NCBI RefSeq assembly: GCF_029910655.1
Contig: NZ_CP123897.1
Span: 4,763,547-4,827,546, forward strand
DNA: 64,000 nucleotides
Direction of reading: 5' to 3'
Source of the DNA: Methylomonas sp. UP202
GTDB lineage: Bacteria > Pseudomonadota > Gammaproteobacteria > Methylococcales > Methylomonadaceae
Positions 30,201 to 39,595 of the stretch are shown here, one piece after another. A program made the translations under genes and the position numbers. The notes under the pieces were generated by a model. That model ran no database searches. It had not been told where the DNA came from and worked only from the letters and a program-made list of their open reading frames with translations. Every line of letters starts with the position of its first letter. Within the stretch, counting starts at the first letter, position 1.

Positions 30201-32587
30201 CAATAGTCGACGCTACGCAAGACTTCGCTTTCCGCTTTGCCGGTCAGCGTTGAAATAAACGGCCATTGCGGTTTATTGAAGGCAATCCCGTGCAAACAGG
30301 TTTCGAAATCCGCCAACATGCTATCGACCTGGGGCGAGTGAAAACCCCGCTTGACCGGCAAGACTTTAGTAAACCAATCCTGTTGCTGGGCCCGCACGGT
30401 AAAATCGTTAATCGCTTCGCCGGCACCGGACACCACAAGCTGTTGTTCGGCGTTCACCGCGGCAATAGCCAGTTTGGATTCCAGACCGCTGAGCAATTGA
30501 CGGACTTGTTCTTCATTGGCGTAGACGGCCAGCATGGCGCCGTCTTCCGGCAAGGCCTGCATCAACCGGCCTCGGCAAACCACCAAGCGCAAGGCCGCCT
30601 GCAAATCGAATACCCCGGCGATACAAGCCGCGGCATATTCGCCCAAGCTATGGCCCAACACCATGGCGGGCTTTACCCCCCACGACAGCCACATCTTGGC
30701 CAATGCGTATTGCAATGAAAATAAAGCCACTTGCTCGTGCTCGGTCTGCTCCAAACGAACCGAGGCTTGGTCGCCATAAAGCAATTCAGTAACTTGAGTC
30801 CGATTTTGTTTAACCAATTCGGCGTCGCAAGCATCCAAGGCGGCCTTGAATACCGGCTGCCCGTTGTATAAGGCCCATCCGGCACCGGCTCTAACACTGC
30901 CTTGTCCGGCGAATAAAAATACCGGTGCAATAGGCGCTTTAAGATTCGATTGCCAAGTTTTTTCCGCCAACGAGGTTTGTAAAAACCCTTGCAACTGTTC
31001 GACGCTATCGACTACCGCAGCCAGTCGCCAATTAAAATCGTCTCGGCCGATATTGGCGCTGAAGCAAAAATCCGCCAAGTCTTCAGCTTTTAATGTAGCC
31101 AATTGCTTAAGGTGGCTTGCCAGCCAATCCTGCAAAGCCGGTTCCGATTTGGCCGACAATTTGAACAAATAGCTGCCTTCCGCATCGCTCGACACAGCGG
31201 TTTGCTGGCAATCGGCCGCCGCCACGAGTACCTGGGCATTGGTGCCGCTCAAGCCGAACGAACTGACGATCCCCGCTTTGGACGGTAGCGGCCAGGCCGC
31301 AGCCTGTGTTGCAACTTTCAGCGGATAATCCTGCCAGGGAATGGCCGGATTCGGCTGGTCGAAATGCAAACTGGCCGGAATCCGGTTATGGCCTATCGCC
31401 AAAATCAGTTTAATTAAACCGGCGATTCCTGCCGCGGCTTCCAAATGGCCGATATTGGTTTTCACCGAACCCAACAATAATGGCTCGGTTGACTGCTTGC
31501 GCAGTACCTCGGCCAAAGCCTGGTATTCGATGGGATCGCCGAGCGAAGTCCCGGTACCGTGAGTTTCGATATAAGCAATCTCGCCGGCCCGCGCATTAGC
31601 CATTTGCAATAATTTTTTCAATAACAGTTCTTGAGCCCGGCCGTTTGGCACCGTTAAGCCGCTGCTGCGGCCGTCGTGGTCAACGGCGGAACCGCGGATC
31701 ACCGCCAAGACTCGGTCACCGTCGCGTTGCGCGTCGGACAAACGTTTCAGCGCCACCATACCCGCACCTTCGCCGCGCCCATAGCCGTCGGCCGAGGCGG
31801 CGAAACTCTTGCAGCGGCCGTCTTTAGCCAAGGCTTTGGCTGCCGACATCAACACAAATGCGCTGGGCGACAGCATCAATTGCACACCGCCGGTTAAGGC
31901 CAAATCGCACTCTTGAGCCCGTAGACTTAAACAAGCCTGATGCAAAGCCACCAGCGAAGAAGAACAAGCGGTATCGATAGAAAAACTAGGGCCTTGCAGA
32001 CCTAGTTGATAAGACAACCGACCCGAAGCAAAACAAAATCCGTTACCGGTACCGGTATAAAGTTCGGCGCCGGCCATATCCCCCGACTCACGTAATAAAT
32101 GTAAATAGTCTTGCTGGCCGATACCAATAAATACACCGGTTTGACTGTTCTTCAAGCGTCGGCTGGCAATGCCGGCATGTTGTAAGGTTTCGTGGGCGAG
32201 CTCCAGTAACAGGCGCTGCTGAGGGTCCAGGCTGTTGGCTTCGCGGGGAGGAATGGCGAAGAATTCCGCGTCGAAACCGTCGATTTGCTGCAGAAACGCC
32301 GCTTCGCCGACATAAGTGCTACCCGGCCTTTCACCGCTAGGATCGAAAAATAAAGAATGGTCCCAGCGCTCTTTAGGGATGGGACCGACCGCATCCACTT
32401 CGTCCTGCAGCATTTGCCAGTATTGTTCGACGGAGTCGGCTTTTCCCGGAAAACGGCAAGCCATACCGATAACGGCAATCGGCTCAGTCTGCGAGCGCTG
32501 ATAATGTTCTAACTTAGCCTGTAATCTTTCAATCGCCAAAAAGGCTTTTTGTAAAGGCGTTAGGGAGTGATCCACGTGATTTACCAT
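27242..32587 (-). CDS. Type I polyketide synthase module, KS-AT-DH-KR-ACP (first PKS of the line)
   Basis: 1781 residues. The N-terminal helix (about residues 8-33) resembles a docking coiled coil. KS has DTACSSSL (Cys208), HGTGT and [10 protein letters not shown], so it is an elongating rather than a decarboxylating loading KS. AT has GHSLGEY (Ser647), but the specificity motif is RGFH (His750) instead of HAFH or YASH. The DH histidine is present (near 944), but the motif reads [10 protein letters not shown], with Asp for the Gly and Ala for the Pro of HxxxGxxxxP; DACFQ keeps the second Asp. Dehydration is therefore less certain here. KR has TGGSGALA near 1400 and YSSMAAWLG with [12 protein letters not shown] has GMDSL near 1696. 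It is the first gene of the operon and has no loading domain, so the starter must come from a protein encoded elsewhere. ATG at 32587, with AGAGGG some 15 nt upstream. Confidence 0.95.
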   Translation of the reverse strand: MVNHVDHSLTPLQKAFLAIERLQAKLEHYQRSQTEPIAVIGMACRFPGKADSVEQYWQMLQDEVDAVGPIPKERWDHSLFFDPSGERPGSTYVGEAAFLQQIDGFDAEFFAIPPREANSLDPQQRLLLELAHETLQHAGIASRRLKNSQTGVFIGIGQQDYLHLLRESGDMAGAELYTGTGNGFCFASGRLSYQLGLQGPSFSIDTACSSSLVALHQACLSLRAQECDLALTGGVQLMLSPSAFVLMSAAKALAKDGRCKSFAASADGYGRGEGAGMVALKRLSDAQRDGDRVLAVIRGSAVDHDGRSSGLTVPNGRAQELLLKKLLQMANARAGEIAYIETHGTGTSLGDPIEYQALAEVLRKQSTEPLLLGSVKTNIGHLEAAAGIAGLIKLILAIGHNRIPASLHFDQPNPAIPWQDYPLKVATQAAAWPLPSKAGIVSSFGLSGTNAQVLVAAADCQQTAVSSDAEGSYLFKLSAKSEPALQDWLASHLKQLATLKAEDLADFCFSANIGRDDFNWRLAAVVDSVEQLQGFLQTSLAEKTWQSNLKAPIAPVFLFAGQGSVRAGAGWALYNGQPVFKAALDACDAELVKQNRTQVTELLYGDQASVRLEQTEHEQVALFSLQYALAKMWLSWGVKPAMVLGHSLGEYAAACIAGVFDLQAALRLVVCRGRLMQALPEDGAMLAVYANEEQVRQLLSGLESKLAIAAVNAEQQLVVSGAGEAINDFTVRAQQQDWFTKVLPVKRGFHSPQVDSMLADFETCLHGIAFNKPQWPFISTLTGKAESEVLRSVDYWLRHVRQPVLFKQALTAAARLGANFFIEFGGRPVLSSLVQQTNLAGACSLDAKGNDWRACQQVAAVLYQAGHDLDWPSVYQGRRRRLLSLPNYPWKRQRYWFSPRPVKADVALGESIHPMLQQAITSPFWTGNLYQGRIACRHLPFLLDHKVFDRVVVAGACHLSALIAVGRERYPTQVFKIQDIEFIEALQLAEQEQRLLQVGLTPLGERQYQIKVISLFDEKAAEFTEHLSASMVAAPANFADLDLKELRRQCPESVDVQNFYQLLTLQHVQLGESFRWFEQLFKGQHQALARIRSLTAQDKTFGLPPGLIDACFQLLGAAVPEQYTETYIPVAVEQLQLAAENRLTQLWCHACLTDGEIGRQGSIQGRVTLFNESGQVLAELSAVSLRKADSNAMRQALTVEKNAYAIVWRQTEALSKATVEPLASRWLVTGNALAKAFADTAAWAQWLDFDGFIASDLNAEGVLLCLDSASLAENMASQAAQNAVVLLRFLQKAAAIGERAGVKIALLSRQARPVNDTDVLDPTLEGLSGLLRSFNHEYPLNPCQWLDWDETRLTAEHVVAVLTRHAQETEIALRGDYCFSPRLHTFSVAQKPGFSARGTYLLTGGSGALALQTAHWLAEKGVAKLVLVSRHGVRDSGKDRLEAILRLGAEVIELKADIADAQQVQAILTEHGEDLRGIFHAAGVLQDSVVANLDSERLAQVLKPKVFGLWNLHRFSQGLNLDCFVAYSSMAAWLGAPGQGNYATANGFMDALMQWRRQQGLPGLSMGWGPWAGAGMADIQTADSLALAGIGKLSAEQAFAFLERLLSDNRERLPAPVGLFNVDWRHFKFNRSSLTKAFEPVEQNRQTLAEQLGLLPLEQRRRFLHRHLTEHVAAVLGLHDLGQLAAGIGFAELGMDSLMTLELRNRLQKSTQTALPSTLAFKYPSVDELLAYISLEVFPALFSEQAGQEKSPTEAFDQEEEDIAVLLERELSKWESGQSDD

Positions 32588-32672
32588 GCTACTGATAGCA
32601 CAACCCTCTTAATTTAAGAAAATCATCGAATAATTTCGTTAACTTGTAATATCTAGCGTGACAGTATGCGCC

Positions 32673-32684
32673 TCAGTTAACTGA
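32673..32684. promoter_or_regulatory. 12-bp perfect palindrome upstream of the PKS/NRPS operon
   Basis: TCAGTTAACTGA is a perfect palindrome about 86 bp before the first PKS start. On the minus strand it overlaps a TTGTCA that could act as a -35 element, although no good -10 lies at 17 bp. It could be an operator for a dimeric regulator. This is inference from symmetry and position only. Confidence 0.3.
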
Positions 32685-32757
32685 CAATTAAGGATAGTAA
32701 AAATCCTCCGCAAGGCCGGGAAATTTATAATGCGACCACTAACGCGCGTCCTTATCG

Positions 32758-33060
32758 TTAACTACCAATCGGTGGCGACTCGTGGCCAAAGGTGTATTTA
32801 CGCCATTCGCGGGTCTTCCTGCCCTTGATGCCGGAAATTTTCCTGATCCATCGCCCCCCTGCCGGCCATCTAAACAAAATACCGTCACGCCCCGTAATGC
32901 TGCCGCGCGAAGTCGCGCTTTTTCTCGCGTTAGAGCCTGGGCAAATGAATCGCGCTCTTGCCTTTGATGTCGTCAATAATCTGCGACATCGAAATTTTTG
33001 GCGGTTGCAAGATCAGCATATGCACATGGCCCGGCATCGCGTGCCCGTCCAATGCTCAGC
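32758..33060 (-). pseudogene. Decayed IS200/IS605-type Y1 transposase (TnpA) remnant
   Basis: Reading the minus strand in one frame gives GHAMPGHVHML, then KGKSAIHLPRL, a stop, REKKRDFARQHYGA, a stop, RYFV, a stop, and RWIRKISGIKGRK. The order and spacing match the IS200-type transposase: a GHVMPDHIHML-like HUH motif, KGKSAIH, a GQHFWARGYFV-like block and an IRxYIRxQ-like helix. Three in-frame stops and a missing N-terminus mark it as dead. The catalytic Tyr region is degraded. The family call rests on remembered motif order, not an alignment. Confidence 0.7.
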
Positions 33061-33329
33061 TTTCTATCTGGCTACTACTTGCCAAAACACTTCACGGAAC
33101 GATCATGAAACTGCCGCATCGCCCCGGCAAATGAAAGATGCTGTGCGCGAAAGGCGGCGGAAAGAGGTCGATTAATTTTTAAGAGGCTAGAGCCCGACAC
33201 CTAACATACCCCGTTGGGCTGTGGCTCAGCTAAGCTCACAGTCTGTGTGGTGTCAGAAAACAACTAGGGCGAGTTCGGCAGTCTTAAACAGAGCGGCGCG
33301 AGATGGCAATGGATGCGTCGCTTCAGCCG

Positions 33330-33445
33330 GAACTCGTTACGCTAGAAAGCACCGGCATTGAGTGGCAAAGCCCATATGCGGCTTTGGAGTGGCACGGCTC
33401 AAGACCAGCCGAGGTCTACGCCAGCCATGTCAAGCAAAAGCGCAG
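33330..33445 (+). pseudogene. Fragment of an IS110-family (DEDD) transposase
   Basis: The plus-strand translation contains LVTLESTGIEWQSPYAALE followed by a HVKQ. This resembles the conserved MESTGxYWxxxYxxLE and (A/R)HVKxxPGRKTDxxD region of IS110-family transposases. The following GRKTD block is absent and no other part of the gene is visible. It is a short relic. Confidence 0.5.
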
Positions 33446-33878
33446 GGGAAACACGCCACCTCCCAGAACCTTGGCATCCACAGCCGCCAGAAACCGGCGC
33501 TGCCGCTCATCCTGCGCTTCTCGGATTAGCACCCAATGTTGGCGAATGCAGAATCAGATACCATGCATCGAAAAATATACGACTACAGGGAGTTGAATAA
33601 GCTATTTGTTAACAATACATTAGCGATACGGCAACAAAACGCAAAAGTCATCTACCAATGCTGACGCCGAAAATTCAGAGGTTACCTTTTGATTTGCCAT
33701 CGACAATTGACAGCTTTGCCGCAGAGCAGTTACGGGAGACCTAATTTATTAGAGCACCGCGTGTAGGCTTTACAGGGAGGGATTTGTTTTTTAGAAGGCG
33801 ACGCCAGCAACAGCAATCTATTAAGATGCCTGATGGCTTTTTAAAGCGGGAGCAACACTTGCAAGGCGCTGATTTTAC
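33446..33878. other. Gene-free stretch between the IS relics and the tRNA cluster
   Basis: I see no coding sequence with family resemblance and no convincing terminator. A GCCTGATGGC hairpin followed by T residues near 33825 points along the plus strand, away from the tRNA transcription direction, so it is unlikely to end the tRNA transcript. Confidence 0.5.
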
Positions 33879-33955
33879 TGGGGTGAACGATGGGGCTCGA
33901 ACCCACGACAACCGGAATCACAATCCGGGGCTCTACCAACTGAGCTACGCTCACC
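33879..33955 (-). tRNA. tRNA-His (anticodon GTG)
   Basis: 77 nt including an encoded CCA. It begins with the extra G characteristic of tRNA-His, with an acceptor arm pairing GTGAGCG with CGTTCAC. The D arm is GCTCAGTTGGTAGAGC, the anticodon stem encloses TTGTGAT, and the T loop is GGGTTCGAGCCC. It is the last tRNA of a three-gene minus-strand cluster and the one closest to the PKS/NRPS region, so it is a possible integration site. Confidence 0.97.
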
Positions 33956-33972
33956 ATAACGTGAATTTGCAA

Positions 33973-34049
33973 TGGCACGCTTGGCAGGACTCGAACCTGC
34001 GACCCTCGGCTTAGAAGGCCGATGCTCTATCCGGCTGAGCTACAAGCGC
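33973..34049 (-). tRNA. tRNA-Arg (anticodon TCT)
   Basis: 77 nt including an encoded CCA. The acceptor arm is GCGCTTG with CAAGCGT, the anticodon loop is CTTCTAA inside a GGC-rich stem, and the T arm contains GGTTCGAGTCC. It lies 17 bp upstream of tRNA-His on the same strand. Confidence 0.97.
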
Positions 34050-34055
34050 AAAACT

Positions 34056-34132
34056 TGGTCGGGGTAGAGAGATTCGAACTCCCGACATTCTGCTCCCAAA
34101 GCAGACGCGCTACCAGACTGCGCTATACCCCG
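34056..34132 (-). tRNA. tRNA-Pro (anticodon TGG)
   Basis: 77 nt including an encoded CCA. CGGGGTA pairs with TACCCCG, the anticodon loop is TTTGGGA, and the T arm contains GAGTTCGAATCTC. It is only 6 bp from the tRNA-Arg gene. The grouping of Pro, Arg and His genes resembles the arginine-histidine-leucine-proline tRNA operon of other gammaproteobacteria. Confidence 0.97.
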
Positions 34133-34275
34133 AATTGATCTTGTTTTCTCCCCGCCACTCGCATGAGCACCGGAAAGACCGACATCTTACCTGTCCATCC
34201 AAGCCACGTCAACCACTTTTTACGTTACCGAGCGCGGCAGACGTGTCGGTTCCCGAAAACACCACCGCATCTGAA

Positions 34276-36510
34276 TCAAACCACACTTTCCAATCCATCG
34301 ACTTTTTGAAAGCCTCTAGGCAATATATTTCCGCGGTTGGCGCGGCTGCCGGAGTATTGAGCGATGTCGATGGCCTTCAACGTGACGAACCGCTTACCGG
34401 ACAGAATTTTCAGCTCACCGTGGGTCACCAAGGCCGTCACCGCGACCACCGCATCCTTACCGGATGCCAGATCGGCGGACGGAATCTGAATCAGCTTGTT
34501 ACCCTTGCCCTTTGCCAATTCCGGTAAATCTGCGACCGGGAAGATCAGCAAGCGGCCTTGCAAGGTCGCAACCGCCAGCCACTCGGCGTCCCGCGGAATC
34601 GGCGTCGGCGTCATGACTTCGGCCTTATCCGGTACGGTCAAGACCGCTTTGCCGGCCTTGTTCTTGCCGTAAAGCTCCTTTAATTGCACCCGGAACCCGT
34701 AACCGGCGCTACTGCTCATCAACACCCAATCCTCGGCCTGCCCGGTAAACACGTCGGTGAAGATGCTGCCTGGAGGCGGATTCAGCCGCCCGGTCAACGG
34801 TTCGCCTTGACTACGCGCCGACGGCAGGTCGTGGGTGGTAATCGTGTACACCCGACCGGTCGAATCGAGCACATAGGCCGGCAAGGTAGTTCGCCCCTTG
34901 GCCGACGACAAATAGCCGTCTCCGGCCCGATAACTTAGGCCCTCGACTTCGATGTCGTATCCTTTTGCCGCGCGAATCCAGCCCTTCTGAGACAAGATGA
35001 TGGTCACCGGTTCGTTGGCGATTAGCTCCGTGGTATCCAGGGCTTGGGCGGCTTCGCGGGCCACAATCGGCGAACGACGGGCGTCGCCGTATTTCTCGGC
35101 GTCACGTTCTATTTCCTTTCGGATCAAGCGGTTCAGCAAATGCGCGGAGCCGAGAGTCTTTTCCAACTCCTCCCGCTCCCGCTCCAACTCGTCCTGCTCG
35201 CCGCGAATCTTCATTTCTTCCAATTTCGCCAAGTGGCGCAGCTTCAATTCCAGAATCGCTTCCGCCTGCACGTCGCTCAAACCGAAGCGCGCCATCAATA
35301 CTGGCTTGGGATGATCTTCCCGGCGAATGATCGCGATCACTTCGTCGATGTTCAGGTAGGCGATCAGCAAACCTTCCAGGATGTGCAGGCGCGCCAGGAC
35401 CTTGTCCAAACGGAATTGCAAACGCCGACGCACGGTTTCGGTTCGGAACGAAATCCACTCGGTCAGAATTTGCCGCAGATTTTTCACTTGCGGTTTGCCG
35501 TTCAGACCGATCATGTTCAGGTTGACCCGAAAGTTTTTCTCCAGATCGGTCGTAGCGAACAGATGCGACATCACGGCGTCGACATCGGTACGCTTGGTCT
35601 TGGGGATGATTAACAAGCGGGTCGGATTTTCGTGATCGGACTCGTCGCGCAGGTCCTCGATCATGGGCAGTTTTTTCGCCAACATCTGCGCGGCGATCTG
35701 CTCCAACAATTTCGCGCCGGACACTTGATGCGGCAACGCGGTGATGACGATATTGCCATCTTCGACCTCGTATTTCGCGCGCATTTTCACCGAGCCGTTA
35801 CCGGTCAAATACAGCTTTTGCAAATCGGCGGCCGGCGTGACGATTTCCGCGTCGGTCGGAAAGTCCGGACCCTTGATATGCGCCAGCAAGCTTTCCAGCG
35901 GCGTCTCCGGCTCGTCGAGCAGTTGCAGGACGGCGGCGGCCACTTCCCGCAGATTGTGCGGTGGAATATCGGTCGCCATGCCCACCGCGATACCGGTGGT
36001 CCCGTTCAAAAGCACATTGGGCAAGCGCGCCGGCAGCAGCGATGGCTCTTCCAGCGTGCCATCGAAATTGTCCACCCAATCCACCGTGCCCTGGCCCAAC
36101 TCGCTGAGCAGGGTTTGCGCGTAGGCGGTCAGCCGCGATTCGGTATAACGCATCGCCGCGAAGGATTTGGGATCGTCGGGCGAGCCCCAGTTGCCCTGCC
36201 CGTCGATCAACGGATAACGGTAGGAAAAATCCTGAGCCATCAACACCATTGCCTCGTAGCAGGCCGAATCACCGTGCGGATGATATTTACCCAATACGTC
36301 ACCGACGGTACGCGCCGATTTCTTGTATTTAGCTAGAGCTGTCAGACCCAGTTCGGACATCGCATAGACGATGCGCCGTTGCACCGGCTTCAAGCCATCG
36401 CCGATGTGCGGCAGCGCCCGGTCCAGAATGACGTACATCGAGTAATCGAGGTAAGCCTTTTCGGTAAAGTCTTTGAGAGGGAGAGTTTCGAAGTTTTCCT
36501 GTACGCCCAT
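34276..36510 (-). CDS. parC: DNA topoisomerase IV subunit A
   Basis: 744 residues, typical for ParC. It is the breakage-reunion subunit that, with ParE, decatenates daughter chromosomes. The catalytic tyrosine is Tyr122 in [10 protein letters not shown]. The quinolone-determining region reads [14 protein letters not shown], keeping Ser82 and Glu86 (E. coli Ser80 and Glu84), the sensitive-type residues. The C-terminal part is a beta-pinwheel-like region. I call ParC rather than GyrA because the protein is short, the N-terminus ([19 protein letters not shown]) is ParC-like, and the GyrA box is not apparent. parE is not adjacent. It is divergent from dusB across about 236 bp. Confidence 0.97.
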   Translation of the reverse strand: MGVQENFETLPLKDFTEKAYLDYSMYVILDRALPHIGDGLKPVQRRIVYAMSELGLTALAKYKKSARTVGDVLGKYHPHGDSACYEAMVLMAQDFSYRYPLIDGQGNWGSPDDPKSFAAMRYTESRLTAYAQTLLSELGQGTVDWVDNFDGTLEEPSLLPARLPNVLLNGTTGIAVGMATDIPPHNLREVAAAVLQLLDEPETPLESLLAHIKGPDFPTDAEIVTPAADLQKLYLTGNGSVKMRAKYEVEDGNIVITALPHQVSGAKLLEQIAAQMLAKKLPMIEDLRDESDHENPTRLLIIPKTKRTDVDAVMSHLFATTDLEKNFRVNLNMIGLNGKPQVKNLRQILTEWISFRTETVRRRLQFRLDKVLARLHILEGLLIAYLNIDEVIAIIRREDHPKPVLMARFGLSDVQAEAILELKLRHLAKLEEMKIRGEQDELEREREELEKTLGSAHLLNRLIRKEIERDAEKYGDARRSPIVAREAAQALDTTELIANEPVTIILSQKGWIRAAKGYDIEVEGLSYRAGDGYLSSAKGRTTLPAYVLDSTGRVYTITTHDLPSARSQGEPLTGRLNPPPGSIFTDVFTGQAEDWVLMSSSAGYGFRVQLKELYGKNKAGKAVLTVPDKAEVMTPTPIPRDAEWLAVATLQGRLLIFPVADLPELAKGKGNKLIQIPSADLASGKDAVVAVTALVTHGELKILSGKRFVTLKAIDIAQYSGSRANRGNILPRGFQKVDGLESVV

Positions 36511-36746
36511 ATCCAGTCGTTTGCAATCAATGGCTAGCCGCGGGTTGCGGTGAAGTTTTGTCTTTCTAAAATATCACAGGCGTCGAAACGGGTTAGCGAG
36601 AAAACGCGAAAGCGCGCCCATCTCGGCCCGATAGCGAAAGCCTGACGTCGGCAGCCGCGTTGGGCTCGTCGATTCGACCCGACAAAACATCGTGTCGGGC
36701 GCGGTTTTCGAGTATCATTTTCGGCCTTCCGAAGCCTCCCCAAGTT

Positions 36747-37724
36747 ATGCGCATAGGCCCTTATTCCCTGCCCAACAATTTGCTGCTGGCGCCGATGGCC
36801 GGCATCACCGATCAGCCTTTTCGGCAACTTTGCCGCCGATTCGGCGCGGGACTGGCGGTATCTGAAATGGTAATCTCCAATACCGAATTGCAACAGCACC
36901 CCAGAACACTGCAGAAAACCGATTACACCGGCGAAACCGGCCTCAGAGCCGTGCAAATCTTGGGTAACGATCCGGTGAAAATGGCGGAAGCGGCCAAATT
37001 GAATCAACAACGCGGCGCCCACATCATTGACATCAACATGGGCTGCCCGGCCAAGAAGGTCTGTTCCACCGCCGCAGGTTCGGCCTTGTTGAAAGACGAG
37101 AAGCTGGTGGAAAACATTTTGACCGCTGTCGTCGCCGCCGTCGACATTCCGGTAACGTTGAAAATCCGGACCGGCTGGGACCGTGAAAACCGTAACGCGG
37201 CCAAAATCGCCAGTATCGCCGAAAACTGCGGCATTCAGGCCCTGACGATCCATGGCCGCACCCGCGCTTGCAAATTCGAGGGCCAAGCCGAATACGACAC
37301 TATTCGGCAGGTCAAGCAAACCGCGCGGATTCCGATCATTGCCAACGGCGACATCGACAGCCCCGAAAAAGCCCGACGGGTACTGGCGCACACGGGCGCA
37401 GACGCCATCATGATCGGCCGAGCCGCGCAAGGTCAGCCGTGGATTTTCGCCGAACTGGCCGCCGCGCTCAACGGCGAACATTGGCAATACCCGGCGCTGG
37501 CCGACGTCCAGGGCGTAATGAACAGTCATCTGGAGTATTTATACCGTTTTTACGGTGACGACTGCGGTGTTAGAATTGCCCGCAAACACATCGGCTGGTA
37601 CTTCGAACGTCTGGGCGGCTTGCCCGCCGAGCACAAGCAGTCTATCAATCAAGCCCAACATCCCGTGCAACAACTGACGCGGGTTAACGCGTCGTTCAAT
37701 CATCTCCTACCAAGAGCCGCCTAG
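36747..37724 (+). CDS. dusB: tRNA-dihydrouridine synthase B
   Basis: 325 residues. It is an FMN-dependent TIM-barrel enzyme that reduces uridine to dihydrouridine in the tRNA D loop. LLAPMAGITDQPFR opens the barrel, NMGCPAKKVC carries the conserved catalytic-region cysteine, and IANGDI and GADAIMIGRAAQG form the FMN phosphate-binding end. The ATG at 36747 gives a normal N-terminus (MRIGPYSLPN); a longer in-frame reading to 36660 adds a tail unlike the family. fis follows with no gap (stop 37724, ATG 37725), the conserved dusB-fis operon of gammaproteobacteria. Confidence 0.97.
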   Translation: MRIGPYSLPNNLLLAPMAGITDQPFRQLCRRFGAGLAVSEMVISNTELQQHPRTLQKTDYTGETGLRAVQILGNDPVKMAEAAKLNQQRGAHIIDINMGCPAKKVCSTAAGSALLKDEKLVENILTAVVAAVDIPVTLKIRTGWDRENRNAAKIASIAENCGIQALTIHGRTRACKFEGQAEYDTIRQVKQTARIPIIANGDIDSPEKARRVLAHTGADAIMIGRAAQGQPWIFAELAAALNGEHWQYPALADVQGVMNSHLEYLYRFYGDDCGVRIARKHIGWYFERLGGLPAEHKQSINQAQHPVQQLTRVNASFNHLLPRAA

Positions 37725-37988
37725 ATGGGAAGCCACGACAGCCAAAATGCCAGCGACAGCGTCGATACGTTGTCCGACCACGTCCGCCATTGCGTCGAAG
37801 ACTATTTTTCGCATCTGAACGGCCACGATTCCAGCGGTCTGTACCATTTGGTGCTGGCCGAAGTGGAAAAACCGCTACTGGAAACCACGCTGAAATATTG
37901 CGATTTCAATCAAAGCAAGGCGGCGGTCATTCTGGGTCTCAGCCGCAGCACCTTGCGTAAAAAGCTCGACCACTACGGTATCGGCTAA
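37725..37988 (+). CDS. fis: DNA-binding protein Fis
   Basis: 87 residues, slightly shorter than E. coli Fis (98). It is a nucleoid-associated homodimer that bends DNA and regulates rRNA, tRNA and growth-phase genes. The C-terminal half is a helix-turn-helix: [24 protein letters not shown] is split here by known helices, with the recognition helix near residues 68-82. The N-terminal beta-hairpin region is poorly conserved. It follows dusB directly and depends on that gene's promoter. Confidence 0.96.
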   Translation: MGSHDSQNASDSVDTLSDHVRHCVEDYFSHLNGHDSSGLYHLVLAEVEKPLLETTLKYCDFNQSKAAVILGLSRSTLRKKLDHYGIG

Positions 37989-38017
37989 ATCGATTTTCTT
38001 TTGTTTTTGAGGTTTGC

Positions 38018-39580
38018 ATGAAAAAACAAGTCAACCGGGCGCTGGTTAGCGTCTCGGATAAAACCGGCGTACTCGAATTTTGCCGAAGTCTCAGCGCGCT
38101 GGGCGTGGAACTGCTGTCCACCGGCGGCACCGCCAAATTGCTGGCCGAGCATAAAATCCCGGTTACCGAAGTGTCCGACTACACCGGCTTTCCGGAAATG
38201 ATGGACGGCCGAGTGAAAACCCTGCATCCCAAGGTGCATGGTGGAATTCTGGGCCGGCGGGGGATCGACGACGCGGTAATGGCCGAAAACGGCATCAAAG
38301 CCATCGACATGGTCGTGGTCAATCTCTATCCCTTCGAACAAACCGTCGCTAAACCGGATTGCGATCTGGAAACCGCGATCGAAAACATCGACATCGGCGG
38401 CCCCAGCATGATTCGCGGCGCGGCCAAAAACCATAACGACGTCGCCATCGTCGTCGACCCGGCCGACTACTCCAGCATTCTGACCGAACTGCAAGCCGAG
38501 GCCGGTTCGCTGAGCCACGAAACCCGCTTTCGATTGGCGCTAAAAAGTTTCGAGCATACCGCCCGCTACGACACGATGATCGCGGCTTATCTAAGTAAGG
38601 TTGTCGATGCCGGCCATTTTCCGGAAACGCTGAATTTGCAATTCCATCGACTGCAAAGCATGCGTTACGGCGAAAACCCGCATCAAAACGCGGCGTTTTA
38701 CGGCGAGAAAAACCCGCCGGCCGGCAGTATCGCCAGCGCCAAGCAACTGCAAGGCAAGGAACTGTCTTATAACAATATCGCCGACGCCGATGCCGCGCTG
38801 GAATGCGTCAAATCCTTCGCCGAGCAACCGGCCTGCGTCATCGTCAAGCACGCCAATCCGTGCGGCGTGGCCATCGCCGATAGCCTATTCGACGCCTATA
38901 ACGCCGCCTATACCACCGATCCGACGTCGGCCTTCGGCGGCATTATTGCCTTCAACCGGGAGTTGGACGAACAAACCGCCGGCGAAATCGCCCGCCGCCA
39001 GTTTGTCGAAGTCATCATCGCCCCGCTAGTTTCCGCCGGCGCTAAGGCCGCGCTAGCAAAAAAACCGAACGTACGGGTTCTGGAAACCGGCCTCTGGTCG
39101 CCAAGCCAACCCGAGGCGCTGGACTTCAAACGCGTCGCCGGCGGTCTGCTGGTGCAGGACAAAGACACCGGCAGCATCAGTCCCGCAGACTTGAAAGTGG
39201 TCAGCAAGCGCGTGCCGACAGAGCAAGAGCTGGCTGATTTGTTGTTCGTCTGGAAGGTGGCCAAGTTCGTAAAATCCAACGCTATCGTCTACGGCAAGGG
39301 CGGCCAAACCATCGGCATCGGCGCCGGCCAAATGAGCCGGGTTTATTCCGCCAAGATCGCCGGCATCAAAGCCGCCGACGAGGGCCTGGAAGTGCCGGGC
39401 TCGGTAATGGCGTCCGACGCGTTTTTCCCGTTTCGCGACGGCATCGACGCGGCGGCGGCGGCCGGCGTCACCGCGGTGATACACCCCGGCGGCTCGATGC
39501 GCGACCAGGAAGTCATCGACGCGGCCGACGAACACAACATCGCAATGGTGTTGACCGGCATGCGCCATTTCAGACACTGA
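38018..39580 (+). CDS. purH: Bifunctional AICAR transformylase / IMP cyclohydrolase
   Basis: 520 residues. It catalyses the last two steps of de novo IMP synthesis: formylation of AICAR by 10-formyl-THF, then ring closure. The N-terminal MGS-like cyclohydrolase domain (1-200) begins [12 protein letters not shown] and has STGGTAKLL and [15 protein letters not shown]. The transformylase domain follows, with RYGENPHQ near 210, VKHANPCG near 275 and a C-terminal [16 protein letters not shown] lies upstream of the ATG. It lies 29 bp after fis and immediately before purD, so the four genes may share transcription. Confidence 0.97.
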   Translation: MKKQVNRALVSVSDKTGVLEFCRSLSALGVELLSTGGTAKLLAEHKIPVTEVSDYTGFPEMMDGRVKTLHPKVHGGILGRRGIDDAVMAENGIKAIDMVVVNLYPFEQTVAKPDCDLETAIENIDIGGPSMIRGAAKNHNDVAIVVDPADYSSILTELQAEAGSLSHETRFRLALKSFEHTARYDTMIAAYLSKVVDAGHFPETLNLQFHRLQSMRYGENPHQNAAFYGEKNPPAGSIASAKQLQGKELSYNNIADADAALECVKSFAEQPACVIVKHANPCGVAIADSLFDAYNAAYTTDPTSAFGGIIAFNRELDEQTAGEIARRQFVEVIIAPLVSAGAKAALAKKPNVRVLETGLWSPSQPEALDFKRVAGGLLVQDKDTGSISPADLKVVSKRVPTEQELADLLFVWKVAKFVKSNAIVYGKGGQTIGIGAGQMSRVYSAKIAGIKAADEGLEVPGSVMASDAFFPFRDGIDAAAAAGVTAVIHPGGSMRDQEVIDAADEHNIAMVLTGMRHFRH

Positions 39581-39595
39581 TTGCGGAGTAAGTAC

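Noticed and set aside
33217-33240. Imperfect hairpin CTGTGGCTCAGCTAAGCT and CACAG as a small RNA or IS end
   Set aside because: The stem has several mismatches and there is no promoter, T tract or second copy to support it.
33784-34014. Open frame over the tRNA genes
   Set aside because: It is created by the tRNA sequences themselves and has no ribosome-binding site.
32588-34132. Direct repeat of the tRNA-His 3' end marking an island end
   Set aside because: I looked for the tRNA-His T-arm sequence elsewhere in the window and saw no second copy; the other island end may lie left of base 1.
36534-37529. Long open frame (331 codons) antisense to dusB
   Set aside because: It lies opposite the well-supported dusB frame, has no recognisable motifs and a composition typical of antisense frames in GC-rich genes.
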